Notes: generated by a model from the sequence alone, not told the origin. Counted from the stretch's first letter, positions 1 through 9,056 are shown. The stretch: 64,000 bases of DNA from Frondihabitans sp. PAMC 28766 (GCF_001577365.1 NZ_CP014513.1:1426001-1490000); one strand, 5' to 3'. Translations and numbers: made by a program.

Positions 1-246
1 GGCGACGTGCTGCGTGCCTCGGTCGAGGCCGTGTCCGCGGCGGGCGAGTGGACGCACACCGCGCTCGAAGAGGCGCTCAGGGGTGCGCTCGTCGAGGGCC
101 TGGGGCTCAAGCCTCGAGTGGCCTTCGGCCCCCTTCGAGTCGCTGTGTCAGGCCGCAGGGTGAGCCCTCCTCTCTTCGAGTCGATGGCGATCCTGGGCCG
201 GGAGTCGACCGTGGCCCGCCTCGAGAAGCTGGCAGCGAGGGTGTGA
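1..246 (+). CDS. gltX: Glutamate--tRNA ligase, C-terminal fragment
   Basis: The frame is open from the first base of the window, so only the last 81 residues are present and the start lies upstream. The tail reads like the anticodon-binding C-terminal helix bundle of GltX: a block ending in LKPRVAFGPLRVAVSGR, then SPPLFESMAILGRE, the usual end of actinobacterial glutamyl-tRNA synthetases. The full enzyme charges tRNA-Glu in the cytoplasm. The stop codon overlaps the GTG start of the flavin oxidoreductase that follows (GTGA), so the two are probably translated from one message. The family call rests on the conserved tail only; catalytic motifs are outside the window. Confidence 0.85.
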   Translation, partial: GDVLRASVEAVSAAGEWTHTALEEALRGALVEGLGLKPRVAFGPLRVAVSGRRVSPPLFESMAILGRESTVARLEKLAARV

Positions 247-1187
247 GCGGCACCGCCGACACCTACGACGTCGCCGTCGTCGGAGGAGGGCCCGCCGGCT
301 TGAGCGCAGCCCTCAACCTCGTGCGGGCGCGCCGACGCGTGCTGCTGATCGACAGCAACCGCCCCCGCAACTCGGCGACTCTGATGTCGCACGGCTTCCT
401 CACCCGCGACGGCATCTCGCCGCTCGAGCTGCGTCGGCTGGGCCGCGACGAGTTCTTGGGCTACGAGGGCGCCGAGCACCGTACGACACTGGCTCAGAAG
501 GTTACACGCGCCGAAGACGGCTATGTGATCGAGTGCGCGATGCGAAACAAGGCCAGCTCGGCGACTGCGCGCACCGTGCTCGCCGCCACCGGCCTTCATG
601 AGACGCTGCCGACCATCGAGGGCCTCCGCGCCTTCTACGGCACGGCCATCCACAGCTGCATCGAATGCGACGGCTACGACAAACGCGACCAGGCCCTCGC
701 CGTCATCGGCGAGCACGACGACCTCGCCGAGCGGGCAGTGCTGCTCTCGCAGTGGAGCGACGACCTCATCGTCTTCACCAACGGCGTCGACATCGTCAGC
801 CGCGGCGACGAAGAAGCCCTCGAAGCCCGAGGCATCACGACCGACCGACGCACCATCTCGTCCATCGAAGGCGACCGCGACGGTCTCACCGGCATCCGCC
901 TGGCCGACGGCGACGTCGTCCCCCGCCAGGGCGGTTTCGTGCGGCCCGCCTGGTCGAGCGAACTCGGCTACCTCGACACGCTCGCCCCCGATCTCGACAT
1001 CGACGGCCTGCTCGTCGCCGACAGCCACGGGCGCACCAGCGTGCCCGGCCTCTACGTCGCCGGTGAATCCGCAGCCCCAGGCCCCCAACAGCTGATCGTG
1101 GCCGCAGGATCCGGGGCACGCACCGCCGCGACCATCAACCGCGACCTCGTCGGCGGCATTCGAGACCTCGCGGATGCTGTACAGTAG
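243..1187 (+). CDS. Thioredoxin-reductase-like FAD/NAD(P)-dependent oxidoreductase
   Basis: A 314-residue class II pyridine-nucleotide-disulfide-type flavoprotein. The N-terminal FAD-binding motif GGGPAGLSAA starts at residue 14, and a CIEC motif at residues 139-142 sits where thioredoxin reductases carry their redox-active CxxC. The C-terminal GLYVAGE and QLIVAAGSGARTAA blocks are the second FAD-contact region. The frame is open further upstream, but a GTG overlapping the gltX stop matches the family start and gives the expected length. Physiological partner unknown: with no adjacent thioredoxin it may be a stand-alone bacilliredoxin- or thioredoxin-reductase-like enzyme rather than trxB itself. 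Confidence 0.85.
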   Translation: MSGTADTYDVAVVGGGPAGLSAALNLVRARRRVLLIDSNRPRNSATLMSHGFLTRDGISPLELRRLGRDEFLGYEGAEHRTTLAQKVTRAEDGYVIECAMRNKASSATARTVLAATGLHETLPTIEGLRAFYGTAIHSCIECDGYDKRDQALAVIGEHDDLAERAVLLSQWSDDLIVFTNGVDIVSRGDEEALEARGITTDRRTISSIEGDRDGLTGIRLADGDVVPRQGGFVRPAWSSELGYLDTLAPDLDIDGLLVADSHGRTSVPGLYVAGESAAPGPQQLIVAAGSGARTAATINRDLVGGIRDLADAVQ

Positions 1188-1239
1188 ACACTCGGTTCGG
1201 TAACGAGTCGCGAGGCTGAGATGTTCTGCATATCAGTTT

Positions 1240-1311
1240 TGGGGTATGGTGTAATTGGCAACACGACTGATTCTGGTTCAGTTGTTCTTGGTTCGAGTCC
1301 AGGTACCCCAG
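1240..1311 (+). tRNA. tRNA-Gln (anticodon CUG)
   Basis: A cloverleaf can be drawn: acceptor TGGGGTA (1240-1246) pairs with TACCCCA (1304-1310). The anticodon stem is ACTGA/TCAGT around a TTCTGGT loop, with anticodon CTG at 1273-1275, reading CAG. The T-arm carries GGTTCGAGTCC. The discriminator base is G1311, and CCA is encoded directly after it (1312-1314). Confidence 0.95.
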
Positions 1312-1319
1312 CCATTCGG

Positions 1320-1353
1320 TTCCCCGTGTCCTTCCTTCGGAAGGAGCGGGGAA
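1320..1353 (+). terminator. Hairpin downstream of tRNA-Gln
   Basis: Nested perfect stems TTCCCCG/CGGGGAA (outer) and TCCTTCC/GGAAGGA (inner) with a tiny loop, beginning six bases after the tRNA CCA end. No long T-run follows, so termination is inferred from structure and position. Confidence 0.6.
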
Positions 1354-1660
1354 TCGCTGTCTGTGTCGATTGGTCGGCTCCGCCGACATGCGGCTGCAGC
1401 AGGGCAGCCAATGTTCTCCCGCCGCATCGAGTTGTTCGGTTGGGGGTGCGGCTTCGCTTTGCTCGCCGCGCGCCGGCTCCGCCGATATGCGGCTTCGCTT
1501 CGCTCGCCGCGCGCTCCCGGCGGCCGACGCCGCAGCGCCGGCCGAACGCTGGCCGTGGGCTGTCGATCATCTCGGCTGACATCCGGGGGGTCGGCTTCCG
1601 CCATATGATTTCGGCTGTGCCAGGAGACACGCCGCAGCGGGAGCGGATAGGGTGCCGGGC
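1354..1660. repeat. Gene-less GC-rich spacer with a 26-bp direct repeat
   Basis: No open frame here looks like protein. The stretch holds a 26-bp direct repeat at 1448-1473 and 1489-1514 with one mismatch (core GCGGCTTCGCTTTGCTCGCC, TTCG in copy two). The unit CGGCTCCGCCGAYATGCGGCT is partly repeated near 1376 and 1474. It looks like local slippage or duplication debris rather than a regulatory site. Confidence 0.5.
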
Positions 1661-2071
1661 ATGAGCAGCCGTGGGCCGAAGCCGTACCTGTTGATGCCAG
1701 GGAGCGCGCGGGCAGCGCTCGAGTTCTGGGGCCGGGTCTTCGGCGGCGAGGTGACCGTGTACACCCTGGCGGAGTTCGGGCGCGAGGACGGGCCCGCCGA
1801 GGCGGTCGCGCACGGGATCCTGGCCGGGGACGTCGAGCTCTACGCCGCCGACGCGACGGGCGACGACAAGCCCTTCGCCGGGGAGGGGGTGCTGTTCTCG
1901 CTGCTCGGCATCGCCCCGCGAGAGGTGCTGCATCGGTGGTTCGACGCGCTGGGCGACGGGGGCACGGTGCTCGACCGGCTGCAGGTGCGGCCGTGGGGTG
2001 CCTCCGACGGGCAGGTGCGCGATCGGTTCGGCGTGACCTGGCTCATCGGCTACGAAGCCGAAGAAGGCTAG
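1661..2071 (+). CDS. VOC-family (PhnB/glyoxalase-like) protein
   Basis: About 136 residues with a PhnB-like vicinal-oxygen-chelate fold. It opens with PYLLMPGSARAALEFWGRVFGGEV, the hallmark of the first beta-alpha-beta module (quoted here in part), and closes with VRDRFGVTWLIGY, the typical last strand. Members bind small molecules or act as metal-dependent isomerases; substrate unknown. ATG at 1661 is preferred; a GTG at 1652 would add three residues. Its stop overlaps the oleD stop by a few bases, so the two genes converge without a terminator between them. Confidence 0.8.
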   Translation: MSSRGPKPYLLMPGSARAALEFWGRVFGGEVTVYTLAEFGREDGPAEAVAHGILAGDVELYAADATGDDKPFAGEGVLFSLLGIAPREVLHRWFDALGDGGTVLDRLQVRPWGASDGQVRDRFGVTWLIGYEAEEG

Positions 2072-3045
2072 GGAGACGGGGCCGCGTACCAGGCGGCCAG
2101 GCGGGCGAAGCCCTCGTCGAGCGAGACGGCAGGACGCCAGTCGAGGTCGTGCCGGGTGCGTCGCTGGTCGAACCAGTGCGACGTCGAGAGCTGCTCGGCG
2201 AGGAAGCGTGTCATGGGCGGCTCGTCGAGCCCCGGTCTGACGCTCCAGATCCGTTCGATCAGCGATCCGGCGCCCCGAGCGAGGCCCGCCGGCACGCTGA
2301 GCCGGGGCGGTGTCACACCGGCCGCGCGGCAGATGCCGGCGAGCAGTTCGGCGACGGGCCGTGGCTCGCCGTTCGTCAGCACGTAGGCGTTGCCGTGCAC
2401 TGTCTCCGCCCGAGCGAGCGCCTGCGCGACGCCCGACGCGGCGTTGTCTATGTAGAGGGTGTCGATGAGGGTCCGGCCGTGGTCGAGCAGCGGCAGGCGG
2501 CCGCGCCGTGCACGGTCGACGATCCGCCCGATCAGCTGGGTGTCGCCTGGGCCCCAGACGAGGTGCGGGCGGACTGCCACGGTGGCGAAGCCGGGGCGAT
2601 CAGCGGCGAGGGCCAGGAGTTCGGCCTCGGCCTTGGTCCGGGCGTAGTCGCCGCGGGCCCGCGCCGGGTCGGCCGGGTCGGCATCGGCTCCCGAGATCGA
2701 CGAGCCCGCGTGGGCGACCGACGGCGAGGACACGAAGACGAAGCGGGAGACACCGACATCGGCAGCGGTCTTCAGCAGGTGGGCTGTGCCGCCGACGTTG
2801 ACGATGCGGAACTCCCCGGGGTCGCCGGCGAGCGACACCCGCGCGGCCAGGTGCACAACGGAGTCCACGCCGTCGAGCGCGCGAGAGACCGCGGCCGGTT
2901 CGGTGAGCGACCCCGTGGCATCCTGCGCCCCTTCGACGCCCGAGGGGCGACGCTGGAAGGTGCGGACGTCGTGTCCGCGCGTGACGAGCTCGGCCGCGAC
3001 TGCGCCGCCGAGAAGGCCGCTGGCGCCCGTCACGAGGGTGGTCAC
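2068..3045 (-). CDS. oleD: OleD, NAD(P)H-dependent 2-alkyl-3-oxoalkanoate reductase
   Basis: A 325-residue extended short-chain dehydrogenase/epimerase. The Rossmann motif TGASGLLG starts at residue 6 and the catalytic YxxxK is Y134/K138. In the Ole pathway OleD reduces the 2-alkyl-3-keto acid made by OleA to the beta-hydroxy acid. The assignment depends on context: it is the last gene of oleA-oleBC-oleD, and its GTG start overlaps the oleC stop (GTGA). By sequence alone it could only be called a 3-beta-HSD-like epimerase. Intact, unlike the gene before it. Confidence 0.88.
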   Translation of the reverse strand: MTTLVTGASGLLGGAVAAELVTRGHDVRTFQRRPSGVEGAQDATGSLTEPAAVSRALDGVDSVVHLAARVSLAGDPGEFRIVNVGGTAHLLKTAADVGVSRFVFVSSPSVAHAGSSISGADADPADPARARGDYARTKAEAELLALAADRPGFATVAVRPHLVWGPGDTQLIGRIVDRARRGRLPLLDHGRTLIDTLYIDNAASGVAQALARAETVHGNAYVLTNGEPRPVAELLAGICRAAGVTPPRLSVPAGLARGAGSLIERIWSVRPGLDEPPMTRFLAEQLSTSHWFDQRRTRHDLDWRPAVSLDEGFARLAAWYAAPSP

Positions 3046-5748
3046 GCCGGTCGGCCCGGGTTCTCGCCGCGCAAGAGGCGGCTCGCCCAGGCGGCCAGGC
3101 CCGAGCGGTCGATCTTCGAGTTGTGGCGCACGTCGGTGGGTAGCCGAGGCACCAGGATCACGGCGGCGAGGGGAACGCCCGCGGCGGCGCGGATCGAGGC
3201 GGCGAGGCTCTCGCCGGCCAACTGCACCCGAGACGAGGGCGGGCTGGTCTCGGCCACCACGACGACCTGCTGGGTGCCGGAGGGGCCGACACCGACGGCA
3301 GCCGCGCGGGCGACACCGGACGCCGACTCGGCGCCCTGCTCGACGGCGACGGGCGTGACGACGCCGTCGGCCGTGGTGATGACGTGGGGGAGGCGCCCTT
3401 CGACCCAGAGCCGACCAGCCCGGTCGAGGTGGCCGACGTCGCCGGTGCGATGCCAGCGCTCGCCGGGACGAGCCCCGCTGACGCGGCGGCTGGCACGATC
3501 GGTCAGCCAGAGGCGGTCGTAGTGGTCCATCACGTGCGGGGCCGCGACGACGATCTCGCCGGTCAGATCGGGCGACTCGGTCAGCGCGCCGGTGGCGTGG
3601 CCGTCGGCGTCCAGGGCGCTGACACGGATTCTCACTCCTGCCGCGGCGCGACCGACGCAGACGCCGCCGCCGGATCGGGCAGCATCGCCGGGTGCGGACG
3701 CGGCCACCGCGTGGATCTCGTCGAGGGTGACGTCGGTCATCAGCAGGCCCTCGGTCATTCCGTAGGGCGTGTGCGCTGTCGCATTCGGCATCAGGCGTGC
3801 AGCCGCCTCGACGAGAGGCGGTGCGACCGGAGCGCCGGCCGAGAGGAAGGTGCGCACCCCGTCGAGCGCCTCGAGGTCGGCCGGCGACAGGGCACCCGAT
3901 GTCGCGACCACGTTGGCGACAGCGGCGGGCGATAAGAAGATCACTGTCGCCCGGGCCTCGTGCGCTGCGGCGGCCACCGCGGTCGCCGAGAGCGTGGAGG
4001 GCTTCGTGACGTCCATGTCAGGGTCACCGAGCGGGCGCCGAGGGCCGGCCCGAGCAGGGCGAACGGTGCGAACCCGGCGACGAGCCCCGTGTCGGGCCCC
4101 ACGTCGTAGGTCGCCGAGAGCAGGTCTCGCACGGCCTCGAGTTGCGCGTGCGTGTAAGCGACCCCCTTGGCCGGGCCGGTCGACCCCGACGTGAACAGGA
4201 TGGCGGCGAGATCGTCGACTGACGGCGCAGCGGGCACGGGATGCTGGGCAGCGGCGCCGAGCGAGGCGATCTCGGGCAGCGAGTGCGCCACACCGAGCGA
4301 GCGCGCCACGGCCGGGGCCAGGGTGCGCGTCGAGATCTTCTGGCCGGGCCAGCCAAGGGCTCGCGCCGCCGTGAGGCCGGGCAGCTCTCCGATGAGGTGG
4401 CGGGGCCAGGATCCGCGGACCGCTCTCGTCAGCCCTCTCACCCGAGCCCGGCGTCGGCGACGACGACCACGGCCCCGATGCGGAGGCACGCGTACAGCAC
4501 GGCGGTGAGGTCGGCCCCGGGCGGCACCAGCAACGACACCCGGTCACCGTGCTCGACGCCGACAGCCCGGAGGCCCGCCGCCAGCCGCGCGACCTGGTGC
4601 GACAGAGCGTGCCACGTCACGGCTCGGGGCATCGACGAACGGGTGCCCCGAGGGGCCATCTCGACCAGGGCGGTGTCGCGGCTGTCGCGGCGCTCGTCGA
4701 GGAAGGCCCAGAGTCGACGCGACGCGGCCTCGTCGACCTGGTGGGGCGCAGGATCCTGATGCCCCGCCTCGTCGGCGCCGGCCCCGTCGCCGAAGCGGTC
4801 GCCTAGCCAGGTGAGCGCAGCGGAGGCGAAGTCGACGTCTTCGGCCACGAAGTGCCCGGCGCCCTCGTAGCGGTGTACGTCGGCGTGCGGCAGCCGGCCG
4901 ACGAGGTCGTCGAGGTAGCGATCGGAGAAGATCGGGTCGCGCGGGCCCCACAGCATCAGCGCCGGCACCGTGAGCGTGCGGAGCGACTCGGCGATGCGCC
5001 GCCGCTCGGGCTCGCTCGGGTGGCCTTTGTCGGTGGGGATGTCGGCGACGAAGCCGCCGATGCCGCCGCGGCGTTCGGCGCCGCGGTAGGGCGCGCGATA
5101 GGCCTCTTTGACGTCGAGGGGCAGCGCGGGATGCGCGAGCGCGAGCGTCGTCTCGAGGAAGGCCGGTGTCGAGACGGTCGCCTGCCCGAGCACGCCCCGA
5201 CTCAGCGCGAAGCGGAGCGGGGCCGGGATCTGTGAATCGGACGGCTGGTTGACCGCCGTGTTGAGCAGCATCACGCCTGCGAGCTGCTCGGCATGGTCGA
5301 CGGCCCAGCCGAGCGAGATGACGCCGCCCCAGTCGTGGCCGAAGGTGACGACCGGGCCGTCGAGGCCGAGCGAATCGGTGAGATCGGTGAGATCGCCGAC
5401 GCGCAGGGTGAGGTCGCGTTCGACCCCCGTGCGCTCGGAGAAGCCCATGTCGAGCTGGTCGACTGCGATGACGCGCCAGGCGGCGCCGCCCGTGAGGGCC
5501 TGCTCGGTGGCTCCCGAGACGAGGGATCGCCAGAGGTACGACCAGGTCGGGTTGCCGTGCACGCAGAGCACGGTGCCCCGGGCGTCGATGCCGGCCTCGT
5601 CGAGCGCCGCCTGGTTGTCGACGACGTGCCAGGTGCGGCCGGAAGCTTCGACCAGTCGGGAGAACCGCCGGTCGAGGCCGGGCAGTCCCGTCGGCGGCAG
5701 AGACGCGGGCGCTGGAGCCCGGCTTGCGGCCGGCAGGCGCGAGGTCAC
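3042..5748 (-). pseudogene. oleBC: OleBC fusion (beta-lactone decarboxylase + beta-lactone synthetase), frame broken twice
   Basis: Starts at a GTG that overlaps the oleA stop. Residues 1 to about 300 are an alpha/beta hydrolase of the haloalkane-dehalogenase type (HGNPTW at 64-69, nucleophile D139 in GHDWGG, late GAGHFVAED), matching OleB, which decarboxylates the beta-lactone to an olefin. The rest is an AMP-ligase fold (LFTSGSTGPAKG, YGMTEG, GERWHRTGDVGH), matching OleC, the beta-lactone synthetase. OleB-OleC fusions are known from Micrococcus-type actinobacteria. As written, the frame breaks at about 4441-4443 and 4021-4023. One extra base in each short G/C run restores a continuous protein of about 902 residues (DAGLG-VRGLTRA and ARSVT-PDMDV), so consensus error is more likely than a true pseudogene. 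Confidence 0.85.
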
Positions 5749-6767
5749 CAGGCCAGCTCGGTCATGGCGGTGTTGATGCCCGACCCGACTCCCATCAGCA
5801 GCACCCGGTCGCCCTTCGAGAGGGTGGCCTTCTCTTCGACGAGGGTGATCGGGATCGAAGCGGAGCCGACGTTGCCGAGGGTCGGATAGGTGACCGGCAC
5901 GAGTGCCCGGTCGATGCCGGCCGACTTGACGAAGTCGGCGGTGTGGATGTCGGAGACCTGGTGCATGACATAGCGGTCCATGTGGGCCCAGTTCCACTCG
6001 GTCTTGGCATCCGTCCAGGCCTGCACGACGAGCTCCATTCCGTGCTTGAGCAGACCCTTGGCGTCGGTGAACATGCCGTTGACGGTGCCGACGCAGAGGT
6101 CGTTGTACTGGCTGGCCGAGCGCGTGATGCCGCCGACGATGCGGTGCCCCTCGGGGTGCCGGTCGGCTCGGCCGAGGACGGCCGCCGCCGCACCCGACCC
6201 GAGGGTGAGGCTGGCGAACTCGCTCATGAAATCTTTGCGGGCGATGTCGCCGTGCAGCAGGCGATCGACCGTGTTGGTCTGGACGTCGTCGAAGTCTTCG
6301 CCGTCGATGATGACCGCGTAGTCGACCTGGCCGGCGTCGATGAGCGTGGCTGCGAGGTTCATGCCGTTGACGAAGCCGAGGCAGGCGTTCGCGATGTCGA
6401 AGTTGAGAGCGGCCGACCCGAGACCCAGGCCGTCGTGCAGGTGCACGGCGACGCTCGGCTCGAGGTTGCGGCGCGTGATCGACGTGTTGATCAGGAGGCC
6501 CACCTGGTCGGCGCGGATGCCGGCCTCGGCGAGGGCGCGCTTGCCGGCGTCGATGGCCGCCTTCTCGAAGGTCTGCGTGGCGCCCCAGTTGCGACGCTCG
6601 ATCACCCCGGCGACTCGCTGGAGAAGGCCCTTCGGCAGCTTGAGCCGCTTGAGGACGGGTTGGAGTAGACGGTCGAGATCGTCGGATGTCGTGACACGGT
6701 CGGCGAGAGTGCTCGTCACCGACAAAAGAGCCACATTCTTGTGTCTCGTCGTTGCATTGCCGTCCAA
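5745..6767 (-). CDS. oleA: OleA, thiolase-fold acyl-CoA head-to-head condensing enzyme
   Basis: A 340-residue ketoacyl-ACP-synthase-III/thiolase-superfamily enzyme that joins two fatty acyl-CoAs to a 2-alkyl-3-keto acid, the first step of long-chain olefin synthesis. Catalytic triad by motif: C129 in NACLGF, H269 in YVMHQVS, N299 in TLGNVGSAS, with spacing as in characterised OleA. The start is TTG, supported by AGGGAG five bases upstream; no better ATG lies in frame. First gene of a minus-strand operon with oleBC and oleD, each joined by a stop/start overlap. FabH or HMG-CoA-synthase-like roles are excluded mainly by the oleBCD context. Confidence 0.92.
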   Translation of the reverse strand: MDGNATTRHKNVALLSVTSTLADRVTTSDDLDRLLQPVLKRLKLPKGLLQRVAGVIERRNWGATQTFEKAAIDAGKRALAEAGIRADQVGLLINTSITRRNLEPSVAVHLHDGLGLGSAALNFDIANACLGFVNGMNLAATLIDAGQVDYAVIIDGEDFDDVQTNTVDRLLHGDIARKDFMSEFASLTLGSGAAAAVLGRADRHPEGHRIVGGITRSASQYNDLCVGTVNGMFTDAKGLLKHGMELVVQAWTDAKTEWNWAHMDRYVMHQVSDIHTADFVKSAGIDRALVPVTYPTLGNVGSASIPITLVEEKATLSKGDRVLLMGVGSGINTAMTELAW

Positions 6768-6903
6768 CGGATCTCCCTGTCGAATTGTGCTCGGGTGCCT
6801 TTGTAGCCCCTCGAGTTTACGACCGGTTCAACTGGACATGTGCCGCGCGTGTGTGTGCCCATTATGCCCCGATGAGCATATGGGCGGGTTGTCGCCGGTG
6901 GCG

Positions 6904-7521
6904 CTACTTCTTCGCCTTCGGCGGCGTGAACTCGAAGTGCCACGCCTCGCCGAAGGAGTTGCCGATCGGGAACCAGCCGAATGTCGGGCCGTTCTTGTCG
7001 GCCCACTTCTTCTGAGCGCTGCCCGCCGTCTGCACGCCCGACGAGAAATCGATGGCGAGGGCCCAGCCGTGCACCGAGGTGCCCGGGGCTGCGGCAACCG
7101 ACTGGCCCTTGTTCAGAGTCCAGTACAACCCCGCCCAGAAGACGCTGCCGGCCACCTTGTTCTTGTGGGGCGTGTAGCGCGACTCGAAGATCGAGAGCTG
7201 CTGCTTGAGGGGGCGGTAGCCCTGCGTGACGGAAAGCGGCTTGTGGAAGGCCGACTGGAAAGCGGCCGCCATGGAGTTGTACGCGACGGCGGCGTCGGCG
7301 CGCACGTGCGAGCCGTCGGCGACCGGAGCGAGACGGGACGTCGGGATGTTGCCGTTCGTGAAGCCGCCCCAGGCGTCGGGCTGCTGGTACGCGGCCGCAT
7401 TCGCCTGGTCGGGGAGGGCTAGTGCGGCCCCTGTCAGGCCGACGGCGAGAGCAGCGGCAGCCCCGGTCAGGAAGGTGCGGCGGGAGGCAAGAGCAGGGGT
7501 TCTCGTGGTCAATGAGGACAT
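6904..7521 (-). CDS. Exported M15 (VanY-type) D-alanyl-D-alanine carboxypeptidase
   Basis: 205 residues. The N terminus carries a twin-arginine-like export signal (SRRTFLTG from residue 13, hydrophobic run, then ALPDQANA-A cleavage region), so it probably acts outside the membrane on peptidoglycan. Peptidase M15 zinc ligands are visible as SVHGWALAID (H151, D158) and EAWHFEF (E192 catalytic, H195 ligand). It lacks the substrate-binding lipoprotein box or anchor of some VanY proteins. It stands alone between the ole operon and tRNA-Thr, transcribed on the minus strand. The role may be D,D- or L,D-trimming; the substrate cannot be told from sequence. Confidence 0.87.
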   Translation of the reverse strand: MSSLTTRTPALASRRTFLTGAAAALAVGLTGAALALPDQANAAAYQQPDAWGGFTNGNIPTSRLAPVADGSHVRADAAVAYNSMAAAFQSAFHKPLSVTQGYRPLKQQLSIFESRYTPHKNKVAGSVFWAGLYWTLNKGQSVAAAPGTSVHGWALAIDFSSGVQTAGSAQKKWADKNGPTFGWFPIGNSFGEAWHFEFTPPKAKK

Positions 7522-7535
7522 GCGTCGACCCTCGC

Positions 7536-7553
7536 ATCATCCTTCCGGATGAT
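7536..7553. repeat. 7-bp inverted repeat upstream of the M15 peptidase
   Basis: Perfect arms ATCATCC/GGATGAT with a TTCC spacer, 15 bases before the peptidase ATG on its coding strand. It could be an operator or part of the leader. A second GC hairpin (CTGCCCCC...GGGGGCAG) follows at about 7554-7588. Confidence 0.35.
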
Positions 7554-7704
7554 CTGCCCCCAGACCGGGTCTCCCCAGTCCGGGGGCAGTGCGGCGTGGC
7601 GGCTTGATTCGGGCGTGGGTCAGGGCCTGCCGGCGGTCACCATGATCGCGTTTCAGGGAGCTTGCGGATGTCGCAGGAGAGTTGGGAACCTACGGAATCA
7701 ATGG

Positions 7705-7777
7705 GGCCGACTGCGGGACTTGAACCCGCAACCTGCTGTTTACAAGACAGCTGCGCTACCAATTGCGCCAAGTCGGC
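7705..7777 (-). tRNA. tRNA-Thr (anticodon UGU)
   Basis: On the minus strand the acceptor GCCGACT (from 7777) pairs with AGTCGGC. The D-arm reads GGCGCAATTGGTAGCGC, and the anticodon stem GCTGT/ACAGC encloses CTTGTAA, giving anticodon TGT. The T-arm is GCGGGTTCAAGTCCCGC. CCA is not fully encoded. Confidence 0.93.
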
Positions 7778-7852
7778 AAGTGGCCCCAGTCTACGGGAAG
7801 CTCCGCGAGGGCTTAGGCTTGTCGTAGTAATCGGAGTGAACGAGGAGTCCTG

Positions 7853-8038
7853 TTGTCCAACATCATCATCGCCGTGCTCGCCATCGCGCTGTTCATCTTC
7901 GGCTTCCTCTGCTTCGGGTTCGCCTTCCAGGTGCCCGAGGCGTGGCGCTACCTGACCTTCCTCGGCGGCATCCTCGCCTGCACGGCGGCGCTCTTCGTGC
8001 CGATGACCTTCATCGGGCGCAGCAACCGCAGCTGGTAA
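7853..8038 (+). CDS. Small two-helix membrane protein, function unknown
   Basis: 61 residues beginning at TTG, with GAGGAG seven bases upstream. Two hydrophobic segments (about residues 3-24 and 31-53) flank a short VPEAWRY loop, and the tail is basic. Not recognised as a named family; small proteins of this kind are common in Microbacteriaceae. It starts about 75 bases past tRNA-Thr, in the opposite direction, and appears monocistronic. Confidence 0.7.
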   Translation: MSNIIIAVLAIALFIFGFLCFGFAFQVPEAWRYLTFLGGILACTAALFVPMTFIGRSNRSW

Positions 8039-8073
8039 CAGCCTCCAGTCGCTTCGGCGCCGGCCCGCACGCC

Positions 8074-8655
8074 TCAGAGCGAGGTGACGAACCGCTCGGC
8101 GTCGATCGTCTTGCGAGGCTTCTCGTCGTCTCGAACGGGCTCTCCGACATAGAGCCAACCGAGCAGCTTCTCGCCGGGCGCTAAACGGTGCGCTGCGGCG
8201 ACCTCGGGTGATCGAGTCCAGATGCCGGTGCGCCACAGCACGCCCCACCCGGCCTCGTCCAGCAGCAGGCTCAGCAGGTGCGCGACGCCCGAGGCTACGG
8301 CCTCCTGCTCCCACTCGGGCACCTTGCGGCTCTCGCGGGGCGAGAGCACGACGGCGACCAGAAGGGGTGCCCGAAGCGGCTTGAGCGCGAGCTTCGCGGC
8401 AGCGTCGCCCTCGGCGCCGCCGGCCGCAGCGATCGCGTGGCCCACGTCGAGACGGGCGTCGCCGCGCACCTCGATGATGCGCCACGGCTGCAGACCAGAG
8501 TGGTCGGCGACAGTGCCGGCCGCCTGCACCAGCTCGACGAGTTCGGCATGCGACGGCGCCCTCTCGGCCACCTTCGAACGCGAACGCCGACGAAGCGCTG
8601 CCGCGCGCACCGGAGACGGTGCGCGCGGCGGTGGCGTCACCGAATCGTCGGTCAC
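8074..8655 (-). CDS. Nitroreductase-family flavoprotein
   Basis: 193 residues. It shows the nitroreductase fold pattern: RRSRSKV near the start, then DHSGLQPWRIIEVRG (FMN contact), AGWGVLWRTG, and GWLYVGEP near the end. Enzymes of this family reduce nitro compounds, quinones or flavins with NAD(P)H; the true substrate is unknown. The frame is open well upstream into msrB, but GTG at 8655 overlaps the msrB stop (GTGA) and gives the family length, so that start is chosen. Cotranscription with msrB hints at a redox or oxidative-stress role (inference). Confidence 0.85.
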   Translation of the reverse strand: MTDDSVTPPPRAPSPVRAAALRRRSRSKVAERAPSHAELVELVQAAGTVADHSGLQPWRIIEVRGDARLDVGHAIAAAGGAEGDAAAKLALKPLRAPLLVAVVLSPRESRKVPEWEQEAVASGVAHLLSLLLDEAGWGVLWRTGIWTRSPEVAAAHRLAPGEKLLGWLYVGEPVRDDEKPRKTIDAERFVTSL

Positions 8656-9056
8656 TCGGCCGCGGGCTCGAACGTGAGCGACAGGCTGTTCATGCAGTAG
8701 CGGTCGCCGGTCGGCGTGCCGAACCCGTCGGGGAAGACGTGGCCCAGGTGCGAACCGCAGTTGGCGCAGCGCACCTCTGTGCGAGCCATGCCGAGCGAGT
8801 CGTCTTCGATGAGCTCGACCGCGTCGGGGTTCACCGACTCGTAGAACGACGGCCAGCCGCAGTTCGAGTCGAACTTCGTTCCGCTCTTGAACAGTTCGGC
8901 GCCGCAGGCGGCACACGCGTACAGACCGGAGCGCGACTCGTCGAGCAGCTCGCCCGTCCACGGGCGCTCGGTGGCCGCCTGGCGAAGCACGGCGAACTCC
9001 TCAGGGCTGAGCTCCTCGCGCCACTCGGCGTCCGACTTCTCGACCTTGTATTCCAC
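8652..9056 (-). CDS. msrB: Peptide-methionine (R)-S-oxide reductase
   Basis: 134 residues, the normal size of a stand-alone MsrB that repairs oxidised methionine. Four zinc cysteines are present in two CxxC pairs (C48/C51 and C97/C100). The catalytic cysteine is C121 in RYCMNSLSL, and C66 in SNCGWPSF could resolve the sulfenate. ATG at 9056 follows an ACCCTGTGGAA-type leader without a strong Shine-Dalgarno. First gene of a two-gene minus-strand unit with the nitroreductase. Confidence 0.97.
   Translation of the reverse strand: MEYKVEKSDAEWREELSPEEFAVLRQAATERPWTGELLDESRSGLYACAACGAELFKSGTKFDSNCGWPSFYESVNPDAVELIEDDSLGMARTEVRCANCGSHLGHVFPDGFGTPTGDRYCMNSLSLTFEPAAE

Noticed and set aside
1354..1660. 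CRISPR-like array from the 26-bp repeat
   Set aside because: Only two copies, imperfect and adjacent, with no spacer pattern and no cas genes.
4021..4443. Programmed ribosomal frameshifting to make OleBC
   Set aside because: Two shifts within one gene, no slippery heptamer with downstream structure, and the same one-base defect recurs in five unrelated genes.
6768..6903. GCCCAT/ATGGGC inverted repeat near 6859-6887 as an operator
   Set aside because: Only six-base arms with a long spacer; too weak to call.
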